Assembly: GCA_001970855.1 (NCBI GenBank)
Contig: LSSN01005656.1
Location: 1 to 11,333, forward strand
Origin: Smittium culicis
Lineage: Eukaryota > Kickxellomycota > Harpellomycetes > Harpellales > Legeriomycetaceae
Direction: 5' to 3'
Length of the DNA stretch: 11,333 nt
A program made the translations under genes and the position numbers. This document shows positions 1-7,276 of this stretch, in pieces. The notes beneath the pieces were generated by a model. The model was not told where the DNA came from and ran no database searches. It saw only the letters and a program-made list of their open reading frames with translations. Numbering within the stretch: the first letter of the stretch is position 1; each line of letters begins with the position of its first letter.

Positions 1-2
1 TA

Positions 3-316
3 AAGCTGAATAGGCTTTCTTTATTATTAATAAGGATAAATCTTCATTCAAGGCAGATGATATTTAAAACGCAGGATTCTTTTTTTTTTTTTTGGATGCA
101 AGAAAAAAACTAACTCTGCGTATAGTATTCCTTATTAATTTAGTATTACTAGCTTTAATCAATTTTCAAGTCTTTGACTTTCTATCTGAACTTTTTGCGT
201 TTTCTCAGTTTCTTTTTTTTATAGCCTTTATTTTAATCTTTCCTATTCTTCAGATTTCCCTCAAAAATATAAGCTTAGTTCGCAAATTTGAACCAATAAA
301 ATCAATGATTTTCTAA
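3..316 (+). CDS. Possible 3' end of a membrane-protein gene, with a frame change at a T14 run
   Basis: One frame is open from base 3 to the T14 run at 80-93. A second frame is open from 68 to the TAA at 314-316. The two join only by changing frame in the T run, which is either a real indel or a miscounted homopolymer. The downstream part has no ATG; its first start-like codon is TTG at 92. It encodes 74 residues with two strongly hydrophobic stretches (about residues 11-30 and 34-56), a basic start (ARKK) and a basic segment after the second stretch, so it looks like two membrane helices near a C-terminus. The segment has more G+C than the spacer after it, which favours former or present coding. 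No family is recognised. In DNA this A+T-rich, a hydrophobic frame of this length could also arise by chance. Confidence 0.3.
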
Positions 317-898
317 AGAAAAAAAGGAATGCCTTTTTCTTTAGTCAATAATATCGCTTCATAATTAATTTATAAATTTATTGGCTTATCTTTATTAAAA
401 AAGCAATCCACTAAATAGCCACTGCAACAGTGTGTTTTCTTTTTAAGAATCCCCCAATTAGTTTTCCAAATTTTAAAATAAAATAGCGTTTTACTTATTT
501 ATAAATAAAATTTTTTTTTTATAAATATATTATAAAACTATAACGAAAATTTGTATGATGTATAAAACAATTTTTGAGAGGTAAATATTGATAACATGAT
601 ATTGTGTAAGTGTCAAATTTAATATAATCTAATTAAGAATAAATTTTAATATATGTTTAAGAATACAAGTTTTTATCTAATGTTATTTTATAAGTTTTAG
701 TGATAAATTTAAAAAAAATTAGTACAATAAAAAAATTGAACAATTAATTAATTTGTATTTATTATCTCCAATCCAATATTATATATTTTTAGTTAGTTCA
801 GATAGATATTTGAATTGTTGATATATTGATATAATAAAATATATTATAATAATAATTTCATTTAATTTAATCGGTACTTATTACCTAAAAAACAAAAA
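317..898. other. A+T-rich spacer, no gene seen
   Basis: No open frame of useful length lies here. Visible structures are an imperfect hairpin just after the stop codon at 316 (317-327 against 332-340, an A-rich arm facing a T-rich arm with a GG/CC clamp), which could lie in a 3' untranslated region, a small stem CACTG-CAA-CAGTG at 420-432, and a T10 run at 511-520. The bases before the ATG at 899 are almost all A (AACAAAAA), as is common before fungal start codons. I see no clear TATA box that could be told apart from the background. Confidence 0.5.
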
Positions 899-1171
899 AT
901 GTTGATCCTTACTCGTCTTGAAAGATCAAAAAGCAAAGAATTAAAAAATAATGCTATAAAAATATCAGAAAATTTACAAAATGACTTAATCAACTACTTT
1001 TTAGAAAGAAGAAAGTTTAAAAAAGTATTATGCGTCTCAGTTTTTTCCGAATTTAAGCAAATAAGCATATCATTAAATATTATGGAACTTCAAAATAAAT
1101 TTGATCTAAATTATGGACTTATTTCTGATATTTTTGTGCTGGTAGTTGAGGTGTTCATAGAAAAGAAATAA
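899..1171 (+). CDS. Hypothetical protein, 90 aa, orphan
   Basis: This ATG-started frame ends in TAA at 1169-1171. The nearest upstream in-frame stop is at 863-865, so ATG 899 is the first ATG available. The product is charged and probably soluble: a basic first third (RLERSKSKELKNN), a K/R-rich patch near residues 37-42 (ERRKFKK), and a short hydrophobic stretch close to the C-terminus (IFVLVVEVFI) followed by EKK. I recognise no domain or catalytic motif. A 90-codon open run is longer than most chance runs in this sequence, but it is not decisive. A hairpin with an 8-bp perfect stem lies 53 nt after the stop (1224-1231 with 1243-1250) and could be part of the 3' end of a transcript. It could equally be a decayed fragment of a longer gene. 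Confidence 0.35.
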   Translation: MLILTRLERSKSKELKNNAIKISENLQNDLINYFLERRKFKKVLCVSVFSEFKQISISLNIMELQNKFDLNYGLISDIFVLVVEVFIEKK

Positions 1172-1223
1172 AAAAACAGCTATAAATTCAGTAATACTTT
1201 ATTTTACCGCGCAAAAAACTATC

Positions 1224-1250
1224 CTGAAAGTCAAATATTTACACTTTCAG
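1224..1250. repeat. Inverted repeat (hairpin) after the 90-aa ORF
   Basis: CTGAAAGT at 1224-1231 pairs perfectly with ACTTTCAG at 1243-1250 across an 11-nt loop. It sits 53 nt past the stop of the ORF at 899-1171. A role at the transcript 3' end is possible but unproven. Confidence 0.4.
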
Positions 1251-1478
1251 ACTCACAATTTTTAAAAAGTTAATCTTTTGGAAATTTCTAAATCAAAAAA
1301 AGCTTGGAATTTTCCCCTAAAATCTGCCGAATTTTATCTGATACCAGTGATTATAAATTCGAAATGATTATCAATTATTAAAAACGAAAATTAAATTACA
1401 AGAGGAATTTTTTTGACAGAGAACTTACAAATATTGCTTAAAGTATTTTTAATTCGTGTTACCAAAAAATAGGGGAAA

Positions 1479-1520
1479 CGGAAAAAAAAGTACTGGTATG
1501 TGCACTGAAAACGGTACTGG
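1479..1520. repeat. Imperfect direct repeat, GAAAACGG/TACTGG units
   Basis: GTACTGG occurs at 1490-1496 and again at 1514-1520, each preceded by a GAAACGG-like block. In the first unit an A8 run separates the two blocks; in the second they abut. This lies in a G+C-richer island of an otherwise A+T-rich spacer. It could be part of a decayed mobile-element end or a chance repeat. Confidence 0.25.
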
Positions 1521-2881
1521 CGAAAAAATATAAATAGATTTCATAAATTAGATGGCGACAAATAATAATCCCGATTTACTGGGCCTGAGAAATTAATTAT
1601 TTAACATTGCTAATATGAAATAAAATCACATAATTATTAAAAAAAGTTAGGTTGATTGCTATTTAAAAAGAACAGATTTATTAGATAATGAAATCTATTA
1701 ATTAATTATAAATTAAAAAGAAAGTTTTAAAATTTATAGCGAAAAATTTTTAACATGAAAAAGCTAATATTAAAAAAGCTCGATTTCTAATTTATGTTTT
1801 AAAGTGGTATACAGATGATCAGAAAATTGATAAGCTAAAAATACTATAATTATCATTCAAATATGTTATGTACGGTAAAAAATATGTGCCAGAATGAATG
1901 CAAAATCTGATTCAAGTTGTCTTTTTTCGGTAAGTTTAAAATTGTACACTTTTTCCAGATTCTGATCTGCAATTTAGATATCAGGAATTATAATATATCA
2001 CATTCATAGGTTTTAATGATAAAATTGAAAAAGAATTCTCTGTAAATTTATTTTTTGAATATCGTCTGAAAGCGTAGATGTTGGAAATTCATAAAATTTT
2101 ATTAATTTTTTAATTTAATTTGTAAAGATTAAAATATTTAAATTCTGGTATTAATGTTTTATAAAAAGTATTATTTTACATATATTTTTAGGTTTTCTAT
2201 CAATGTGTTTGTATCAAAGCTATATACGCTGCAAAATTAATAAAATTAATTTTCTTTATACTAATTTTGAGAATGCTACATTTGGATAAACTACAAATAA
2301 TTACTCTCTTGAATCTAGGTATATATGACAACGTGAAATTTTTCTATCCATGTTATAAATCGTTTATTGAATAAAGGTTATAAATCTTACTTGCCGTATA
2401 TAGAGTATAAATTCGTTCTTTTAGGCTGCCCAATAACCTCACTGAATAAATGATTTTTTTGATACAACGAAATAGAATTTAAAATTAAGTTGAAAAAAAG
2501 CTATAAAAAAACTACTCCACAGCCAGATATAGTAAATAAAAAGTTATATATTTGATAGGATCGCAGAATCAATCAATAAAATCCCAAAGATGGTTAATAT
2601 TTGATAATTTATTAAAAAAAACGATTAAAAAAATTAAGTTTTGATTTTGAATTCCCATTTTTTGAAGGAAATATATTACTTTATTTTTAATTATTCTAAG
2701 TATATATCAGTTTTTTAGGGTTGATCTTTTTGTAACCATTTTTTTTTAATGTGGTTTTTTTAGCTATGGGGGTTTTCAGGAGCAGCAAAATTTAGGCAAA
2801 GTGTAAGTGATTTTTTATTCGCACTGAAAATTTTCTTGAATAAAAGAGCAGAAATAGGATCTTTTATTTTTTCGTGCGTTT

Positions 2882-2933
2882 ATGTGGTAGTGGTTGCTAC
2901 CACATTTGACATTAAAGGATAATATAATCCTTT
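2882..2933. repeat. Two tandem hairpins with 6-nt loops
   Basis: First hairpin: ATGTGGTAG (2882-2890) pairs perfectly with CTACCACAT (2897-2905) around TGGTTG. Second: AAAGGAT (2914-2920) pairs perfectly with ATCCTTT (2927-2933) around AATATA. The stems are 9 and 7 bp, both loops are 6 nt, and the hairpins are 8 nt apart. The G+C-rich stem of the first stands out in this spacer. They could be structured RNA, a transcript end, or element-end debris. No ORF with which to pair them is evident. Confidence 0.45.
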
Positions 2934-3100
2934 TGTTTAATAAATATATAAAATTTATAAGAATTAGTAATATGTTATCAAAGAATATATTAATATGAAA
3001 TCAATTAGTAGAATGTATTTGATATTAAATCCGCAAATAAGTACTTTAAAACTAATAATAAATTATGTATAATAATAAGGAGCGATTTTTAGATATAAAT

Positions 3101-3112
3101 AGGAGATCTCCT
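3101..3112. repeat. 12-bp perfect palindrome
   Basis: AGGAGATCTCCT is a perfect uninterrupted palindrome in A+T-rich surroundings. It could be a binding site for a dimeric protein, or chance. Confidence 0.3.
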
Positions 3113-3700
3113 TTTACTTCTATAGAGATATGCTGCGATAAAAACAAAGCAAAAAAAAAGATAAGCAAAAAAATTCATAAAAAAAACTATAAAATTCAAG
3201 ACAAAAGATACCTTTTTTTAATATAAATTTTTACATTATAAACATAATTATTTTATATGTTTTTTGCTTCTTTAAATCTATTCAAATAAAATTGAAATTT
3301 AAAAGAACCTTATATCACTTTTTAAATGTATATATTTTCCTATCTATACTTGATAGCATAATAAATAAACTGAATGTAAGTGATGTTATAAAATATTAAA
3401 TCAGATCTAAATAAAGTTTATAAAAACTTCTAGCCACAAATAAATTCACAAATAAAATTTAATATTTAAACTAATTTTAATTATATTGTGATTAATCAAG
3501 CAATTAAGGAATCTAAATTATTAATAAAAATATATAAAGAGCAAAAAATTCAAAAAAAAACTCAGAAATTTCATAGAAGAAAAGAACTAAAATATTAAAA
3601 TAAAATAAAATAAAAACAAGCATGGAAAGATGGGATTAGATATTGGATTTATTAATTCAATCTAAATTTTTCTCATCATTTTAATATTTTTTTAAATATA

Positions 3701-4142
3701 TGTCGGAGAATTCCCTTTTCTCCATTTAGCTTTTGTGTATATTATAGTTTTTTCACTAGGGATTTTTATTTTGGGTTCGATTATTAATAAACAAACTGAT
3801 AATGTTATTATAAGATAATTATAATGTTGTTGTTTTATTATGGTATTATCCTCCTCTATTTATAGAGGTTTTTCTTACAGTTTATATAAGAATATTAAAA
3901 TATATATATAAAATATAGTGATTAAAATAAAATATAGATTTAAAAAAATTGTTAATATAAAGAAGCACTTCAACATAAAAAAATACAAAGAAACTATATC
4001 CTTTTAAAAAAAAACTGCCCAAGTGAATCATCATATTTTTTTAGTGTTAAATCTGGTTTCTTTGAAATCAAATTTACTTCACTGTTTCTTTGTAGTTTAA
4101 AGATATACTTATCTTTCTTTGTCGTGATATTTATCTACGACA
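3701..4142 (-). repeat. 3' LTR (442 bp)
   Basis: It begins TGTCGGAGAATTCCC on the plus strand and ends CGACA, so the ends form a TGTCG/CGACA inverted repeat. It aligns end to end with 9219-9525 except for a block at 3943-4076 (134 nt) that the other LTR lacks. The shared part differs by 5 substitutions (four of them transitions) and one 1-nt gap. The extra block lies upstream of the TATA-like site in element orientation, that is, in U3. It contains CAAAGAAAC at 3986-3994 and its complement GTTTCTTTG at 4056-4064, with a second GTTTCTTTG at 4084-4092. Confidence 0.95.
3765..3770 (-). terminator. Candidate polyadenylation signal AATAAA in the 3' LTR
   Basis: On the minus strand AATAAA reads from 3770 to 3765, about 90 nt downstream of the TATA-like site of this LTR. 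A second AATAAA lies at 3839-3834, much closer to that site. Because AATAAA is frequent by chance here, the choice between them is only a guess. Confidence 0.25.
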
Positions 4143-4255
4143 TCCTCCTCAGCTGAACTGAGTCCCACCTCCTTCAACACACCATGAAACTCTTTTAATC
4201 TATTTCCGGCAAATGTTCCTTTAATTCTTACTCCATCCAATTCCGATAGTATATA
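4109..4255 (-). pseudogene. pol: Integrase C-terminal end, running into the 3' LTR
   Basis: After the in-frame TAA at 4256-4258 the same frame stays open for 48 codons and ends at TAA 4109-4111. It begins YILSELDG and continues with GTFAGNRLKEF, which matches the conserved stretch that follows the GPY motif in many fungal Ty3/gypsy integrases. It is therefore real pol sequence rather than noise. The last residues are encoded by the polypurine tract and the first 34 nt of the LTR. No chromodomain follows. The frame lacks its own start and is cut from the rest of integrase by one nonsense codon. Confidence 0.75.
4143..4150 (-). other. Polypurine tract (plus-strand primer)
   Basis: On the minus strand GAGGAGGA directly abuts the first base of the 3' LTR, the position and composition expected for the RNase H-resistant primer of second-strand DNA synthesis. 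A second purine-rich stretch, GAAGGAGGTGGGA, lies about 20 nt upstream. The tract is short and also falls within the predicted C-terminal coding end of pol. Confidence 0.75.
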
Positions 4256-4258
4256 TTA

Positions 4259-4693
4259 TCCGTTTAAATTATCTTTTATTATTTTATACGGACCGAACCA
4301 TTTATCTGACAGCTTTAATTGTCTCTGTTTACTAATTGTTGAGTCAAAAATCAATCCCAAGGTTCCTACAGCTAATCTCTCTTTTCTAGTCCTTTTTTTT
4401 AAATCAAACCGTTGTTTATCTGTTTCCCTGTACCTAACAATATTTTTGAATAATCTTTCGTTCATTTTTTCTTTTATTTCAAATTGACGCATTCTCATTT
4501 CCAGTAGCTCTGAAGTAGATAATTCTTGAGATATTTTCATACTATTCCAAGTAAGTATACTTGATTCTATAGGTAAAACAGCGTCTTGACCATATACTAA
4601 TTTATAAGGCGATTCACCTGTTAATCTTTTAGCAGTTACTCTATCCACCCACAAAGCTAGGCTAAGATGTTTTGGCCAGTTTCCAGGTCTATT
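4259..4693 (-). pseudogene. pol: Integrase C-terminal part with GPY motif
   Basis: This frame is open between the TAA at 4694-4696 and the TAA at 4256-4258. It opens with NRPGNWPKHL, continues with the conserved VDR-x3-KRLTGESPYKLVYGQDAVLPIE segment found after the catalytic core of Ty3/gypsy integrases, then a charged, probably helical region rich in K, R and E, and ends KLSDKWFGPYKI, the GPY/F module that helps integrase multimerise and bind DNA. Residues before the first possible start (TTG at 4654) are conserved, so that start is artificial. It is a piece of a larger polyprotein. The flanking stops both interrupt conserved stretches and are most simply nonsense mutations. Confidence 0.85.
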
Positions 4694-5032
4694 TTAGCAG
4701 TATTTAGATAATACGTTTATTAAAGGTGCGTGTCCGCGCTCAACCATCCCATTTGATTTAGGGTGGTAAGCGGTGGTGAATGATATTTTTATCCATAGCC
4801 TTCTAGCAGAAATAATTATCTCATTTGATTTTAGCTCTCCTCGATCGGCTGCAAATCTCCCCACTGCGTCAAATCTACATATTATATTCTCATAACTAAA
4901 TCTCCAAACAAGCTCTGAAGAATTTTTTTGTAAGGGTTTAGCCTCAACCCATCCAGAGAAATCATCCCTGGAAACAATTAGATATTTCATATTGTTAATT
5001 CCTGTGGGCATCAAAACCAAATCAACACCTAT
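4694..5032 (-). pseudogene. pol: Integrase catalytic core (D,D-34-E)
   Basis: This is the RNase-H-like integrase core that joins element DNA to the target. The first catalytic Asp is in IGVDLV (codon at 5021-5023), the second in AADRGEL, and the Glu in SNGMVERG. I count 34 residues between the second Asp and the Glu, one fewer than the common 35. FTTAYHPKSNG before the Glu is the classic signature. The frame differs from that of the zinc-binding part upstream; the change falls at an A4 run (plus strand T at 5032-5035), consistent with loss of one base. It ends at TAA 4694-4696 after LSKYC and then continues in the same frame. All three catalytic acids are present, but no intact integrase can be read from this copy. 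Confidence 0.88.
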
Positions 5033-5376
5033 TTTCCCGAATAATGTAGGCTCCCATGTGGTTTTAATCTTTCCTCGATTCTAATTTGACTTCTTCTTTG
5101 ACACACTTCGCAGGTCTTTACCAGTTTATCAACGCTTTTGTACATTTTAAGCCAAAAGTATCTATCCTTGAGTTTCCGCATGGCCCCATCTCTTCCACGA
5201 TGCCCACCCCCTATACCAACGTGTATCTTATTTAAAATAGTTTCTTGATCGTTTATGTTTAAAATAACTCTCCTTGGGACCCTATCAGACTTTGATCTTC
5301 TAAACAAAACATCATTCTTTACAAAGTTTAATAAATCTCTTTTATTTACTGAACCTTTGCTATTTAAATTTTTTCC
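5029..5376 (-). pseudogene. pol: Integrase N-terminal zinc-binding domain (HHCC)
   Basis: The frame continues directly after TAA 5377-5379, in register with the RNase H part upstream. Its first 23 codons contain KRDLLNFVKNDV, the usual lead-in to the integrase zinc finger. The finger is complete: HVGIGGGH (H-x6-H), 29 residues, then CEVC (C-x2-C), followed by QRRSQIR. This domain binds one zinc ion and supports integrase multimerisation. The frame ends at TAG 5029-5031 only because it has slipped relative to the catalytic core; the correct continuation is in another frame from about 5032. The first start-like codon is TTG at 5307 and is not a real start. Confidence 0.87.
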
Positions 5377-6063
5377 TTAAAAGTATTGATAAATTTTATA
5401 TAGCTTCAAATCTATATTTTCATTACTCTCTAGAAATGATTCATCTATAGAAGTTTGAAAGACTGCTGAAGATTTTTCAAATCTTATATCTCTGCTGAGG
5501 CTGTCTGCAGCAGTATTTTCTGAGCCTTTTATATGAGTAATATCAAAATCAAAAAGTTGTAGATATGATAGCCATCTTGAAGCTGTTTCATTGGGCAAGT
5601 CCGGTTTGTTAAGCATATATAAGAGAGATTTCGCATCAGTCTCTACTGTAAATTTAACTCCATATAGATATAATTTTAGCTTTTTTATCATTAGTTTCAA
5701 AGCTAAAAGTTCTCGTTTTATTTGTGGATACCTTCTTTCTCTGTCGGTAAAAGATTTTCTTTCATATCGACAAACGAATCTGTTCCCTTCACTATCCTCT
5801 TGTTGTAAAACAGCACCTGCCCCAATTGGACTCGCGTCTACGGTTAAAATTATTCTACCAGAATTTTGGCCGTATTTTAGTGGCCTTAATATAGGAGCAT
5901 TTGTAAGATAGTATTTCATCAAATCGAATGAATATTTTTGTTCTCTACCCCACTTATATTCTGCATCTTTTTTTGTTAATCTGTATAATGGCTCCGTTTT
6001 GCTTGAAAATCCATTTATCCATACTCTATAAAACGAACAGATTCCCAGAAATCCCCATAACTG
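5377..6063 (-). pseudogene. pol: Reverse transcriptase connection and RNase H domain
   Basis: The frame is in register with the reverse transcriptase upstream and is separated from it only by TAG 6064-6066. It starts QLWGFLGICSFYRVWI, the conserved motif just after the RT palm and thumb, and runs into the RT-linked RNase H that degrades the RNA template. The RNase H acids are visible: Asp in TVDASPIGAGAVL, Glu in IKRELLAL, Asp in VETDAKSLLYML, and Asp in TAADSLSR. FDFDITHIKGSEN before the last Asp is typical of Ty3/gypsy elements. The domain appears intact. Its end, TAA 5377-5379, lies in the linker to integrase, and the frame continues beyond it. The TTG at 5922 is not the true start, because 47 conserved in-frame codons precede it. 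Confidence 0.9.
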
Positions 6064-6654
6064 CTATATATTTTTAGGTTCTGGCCACGAAAATTTTTTT
6101 GCTAGATTTCTTTCTACTGGCGTTCGACCATCAGTACTACACTCAAAGCACAAGAGCTCGACCTTCGAAACCCCAAAGGTACATTTTTTCCCATTAATTG
6201 TCAGTCCTGCATTTATCATGGTATTTAAAATATTTTCAACATTATTCACATGGTCTAAAACAATTTTTTTAATACCAACAATATTTTCATGGTCACCTAT
6301 TGTAGTTTCGCCTTTAATGATCCCGTCATCTAAAAATATTCCCATACAGTTAGGAATGTAATCAAAAAAAACTTTATTCATGAGTCTCTGGAACACTGCT
6401 ACGGAATTACACCAGCTCATTGGCAATTTTGTCATACGAACTAGACCCAATGGTGTTTGAAGGCTAAAGAGATCTCTAGGCTCCAGGTCAAGTGATATCT
6501 GATCATATCCGCTCATCATGTCAAAGGTTGAGTAATTAGGTTTTCCAGAAAAGTCCTCAGAAAACTCCTCCAAGTTAGGTGGAACACCAGCATTTTTAAT
6601 TGAAACTCTATTAACTTCACGAACATCCTGAATGAATCGAAGCGATTTCCCGTC
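6064..6654 (-). pseudogene. pol: Reverse transcriptase palm with FLDD active site
   Basis: Open from just after the A11 run at 6655-6665 to TAG 6064-6066. In order: DGKSLRFIQDVREVN, then FDMMSGYDQISL with the first catalytic Asp (codon 6520-6522), QTPLGLVRMTKLPMSWCNSV (the template/primer grip motif, with Ser where Gly is usual), FQRLMN, and FLDDGIIKG with the paired catalytic Asp residues. Phe replaces the usual Tyr of YxDD, which occurs in other Ty3/gypsy elements. It ends in the conserved WPEPKN motif, and the next codon is the amber stop. All three catalytic acids are present. The TTG at 6573 is not a true start because 27 conserved codons precede it. The N-terminal RT sequence lies in a different frame across the A11 run. 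Confidence 0.9.
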
Positions 6655-7276
6655 TTTTTTTTTTTATTAAAAACCAAGGATTCGAATATGGACCATTAGT
6701 AGGTTCCAAAATCCCTAATTCCATCTTCTCCTTAATTAGATTTTTTGCATCTTCTAACAAGGCTTTCGGTATATTGTATTGTCTATGCGACCAGGGTATA
6801 TGGCTGACAGTTTGAACCTTTACTGGATTTTCTACTGACAAATTTAAGAGACCCATTTCCTTTTGTTCAAAAGCAAATGCTTTCGAACATCTTATTAAGC
6901 ATTTTCTGAAATAACTCACTTCGCTCTCTGTTAAGTTTCCATTACCATTTATAATTGTTTGGATTTCCTTAATTTTTGAACTTCTTTCGGGTTTTATGCT
7001 AAATTTAAATTTTGTGGTTAATCCTGGTGAATAATGATCATAATTCTGTGTGGCCACTGGCTTGATCTTTTCAAAAACCTTCTTGTATCTGGTTCTTACG
7101 TTCGAAGTGTATAATATATTTTGGATATCACTAATATGCTTTGAGATATCATCAATTGATTGTATACTGTACCCTTTAGCGATAAAATTTACATCTGGTA
7201 AATTGTTTTGAACACATCTTCTATCATCATTTTTATTATTGACGCAAAAGGTTGAAACGCCCCCCATCAAACTCAT
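6617..7276 (-). pseudogene. pol: Protease-RT linker and reverse transcriptase N-terminus
   Basis: This frame overlaps the end of the protease frame by 41 nt and lies one base on from it; the change occurs at a G6 run (plus strand C at 7260-7265). Its first 100 or so residues are a poorly conserved linker. From about residue 155 it matches the start of Ty3/gypsy RT: IPWSHRQYNIP, LIKEKMELGILEPTNGPYSNPWFLIKKK. The conserved match stops exactly at the A11 run, after which this frame gives unrelated residues and a TAG, while the matching RT sequence continues in another frame. The ATG at 7276 is probably not a real start, since the protein should be produced as part of Gag-Pol. Confidence 0.82.

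Larger units (their letters stand above)
1172..3700. other. A+T-rich spacer left of the retrotransposon, no convincing gene
   Basis: About 2.5 kb without a gene I can support. Open runs of roughly 40-60 codons occur, for example + strand 2192-2374 (60 codons, ATG only at 2273) and - strand 2879-2763, but such runs are expected by chance at this composition. Structures seen are a hairpin at 1224-1250, an imperfect direct repeat at 1479-1520, two adjacent hairpins at 2882-2933, a 12-bp palindrome at 3101-3112, and four TAAAA units at 3596-3615. Small G+C-richer islands near 1450-1590 and 2760-2905 may be relics of older genes or elements. They match nothing I can name. Confidence 0.5.

Noticed and set aside
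1930..1958. Intron-like stretch: GTAAGT, pyrimidine tract, CAG, 29 nt
   Set aside because: The length would suit a microsporidian-style mini-intron, but neither flank is a convincing exon and splicing leads almost at once to a stop.
2192..2374. Plus-strand open run of 60 codons with protein-like residues
   Set aside because: Its only internal ATG gives 33 aa, no motif is recognised, and a rough estimate from stop frequency at about 80% A+T predicts a few such runs by chance.
3773..3782. GGGTTCGATT, resembling a tRNA T-loop or RNA polymerase III B box
   Set aside because: It lacks the matching stem and the rest of a tRNA, and it is simply part of both LTRs.
4109..4255. Chromodomain at the integrase C-terminus
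   Set aside because: Only 48 codons follow the GPY-containing segment before the terminal stop, and none show the aromatic cage pattern of a chromodomain.
5591..5911. Plus-strand open frame of 106 codons
   Set aside because: It is antisense to the RNase H coding sequence, whose conserved acids are clear on the minus strand; the plus frame has no recognisable features.
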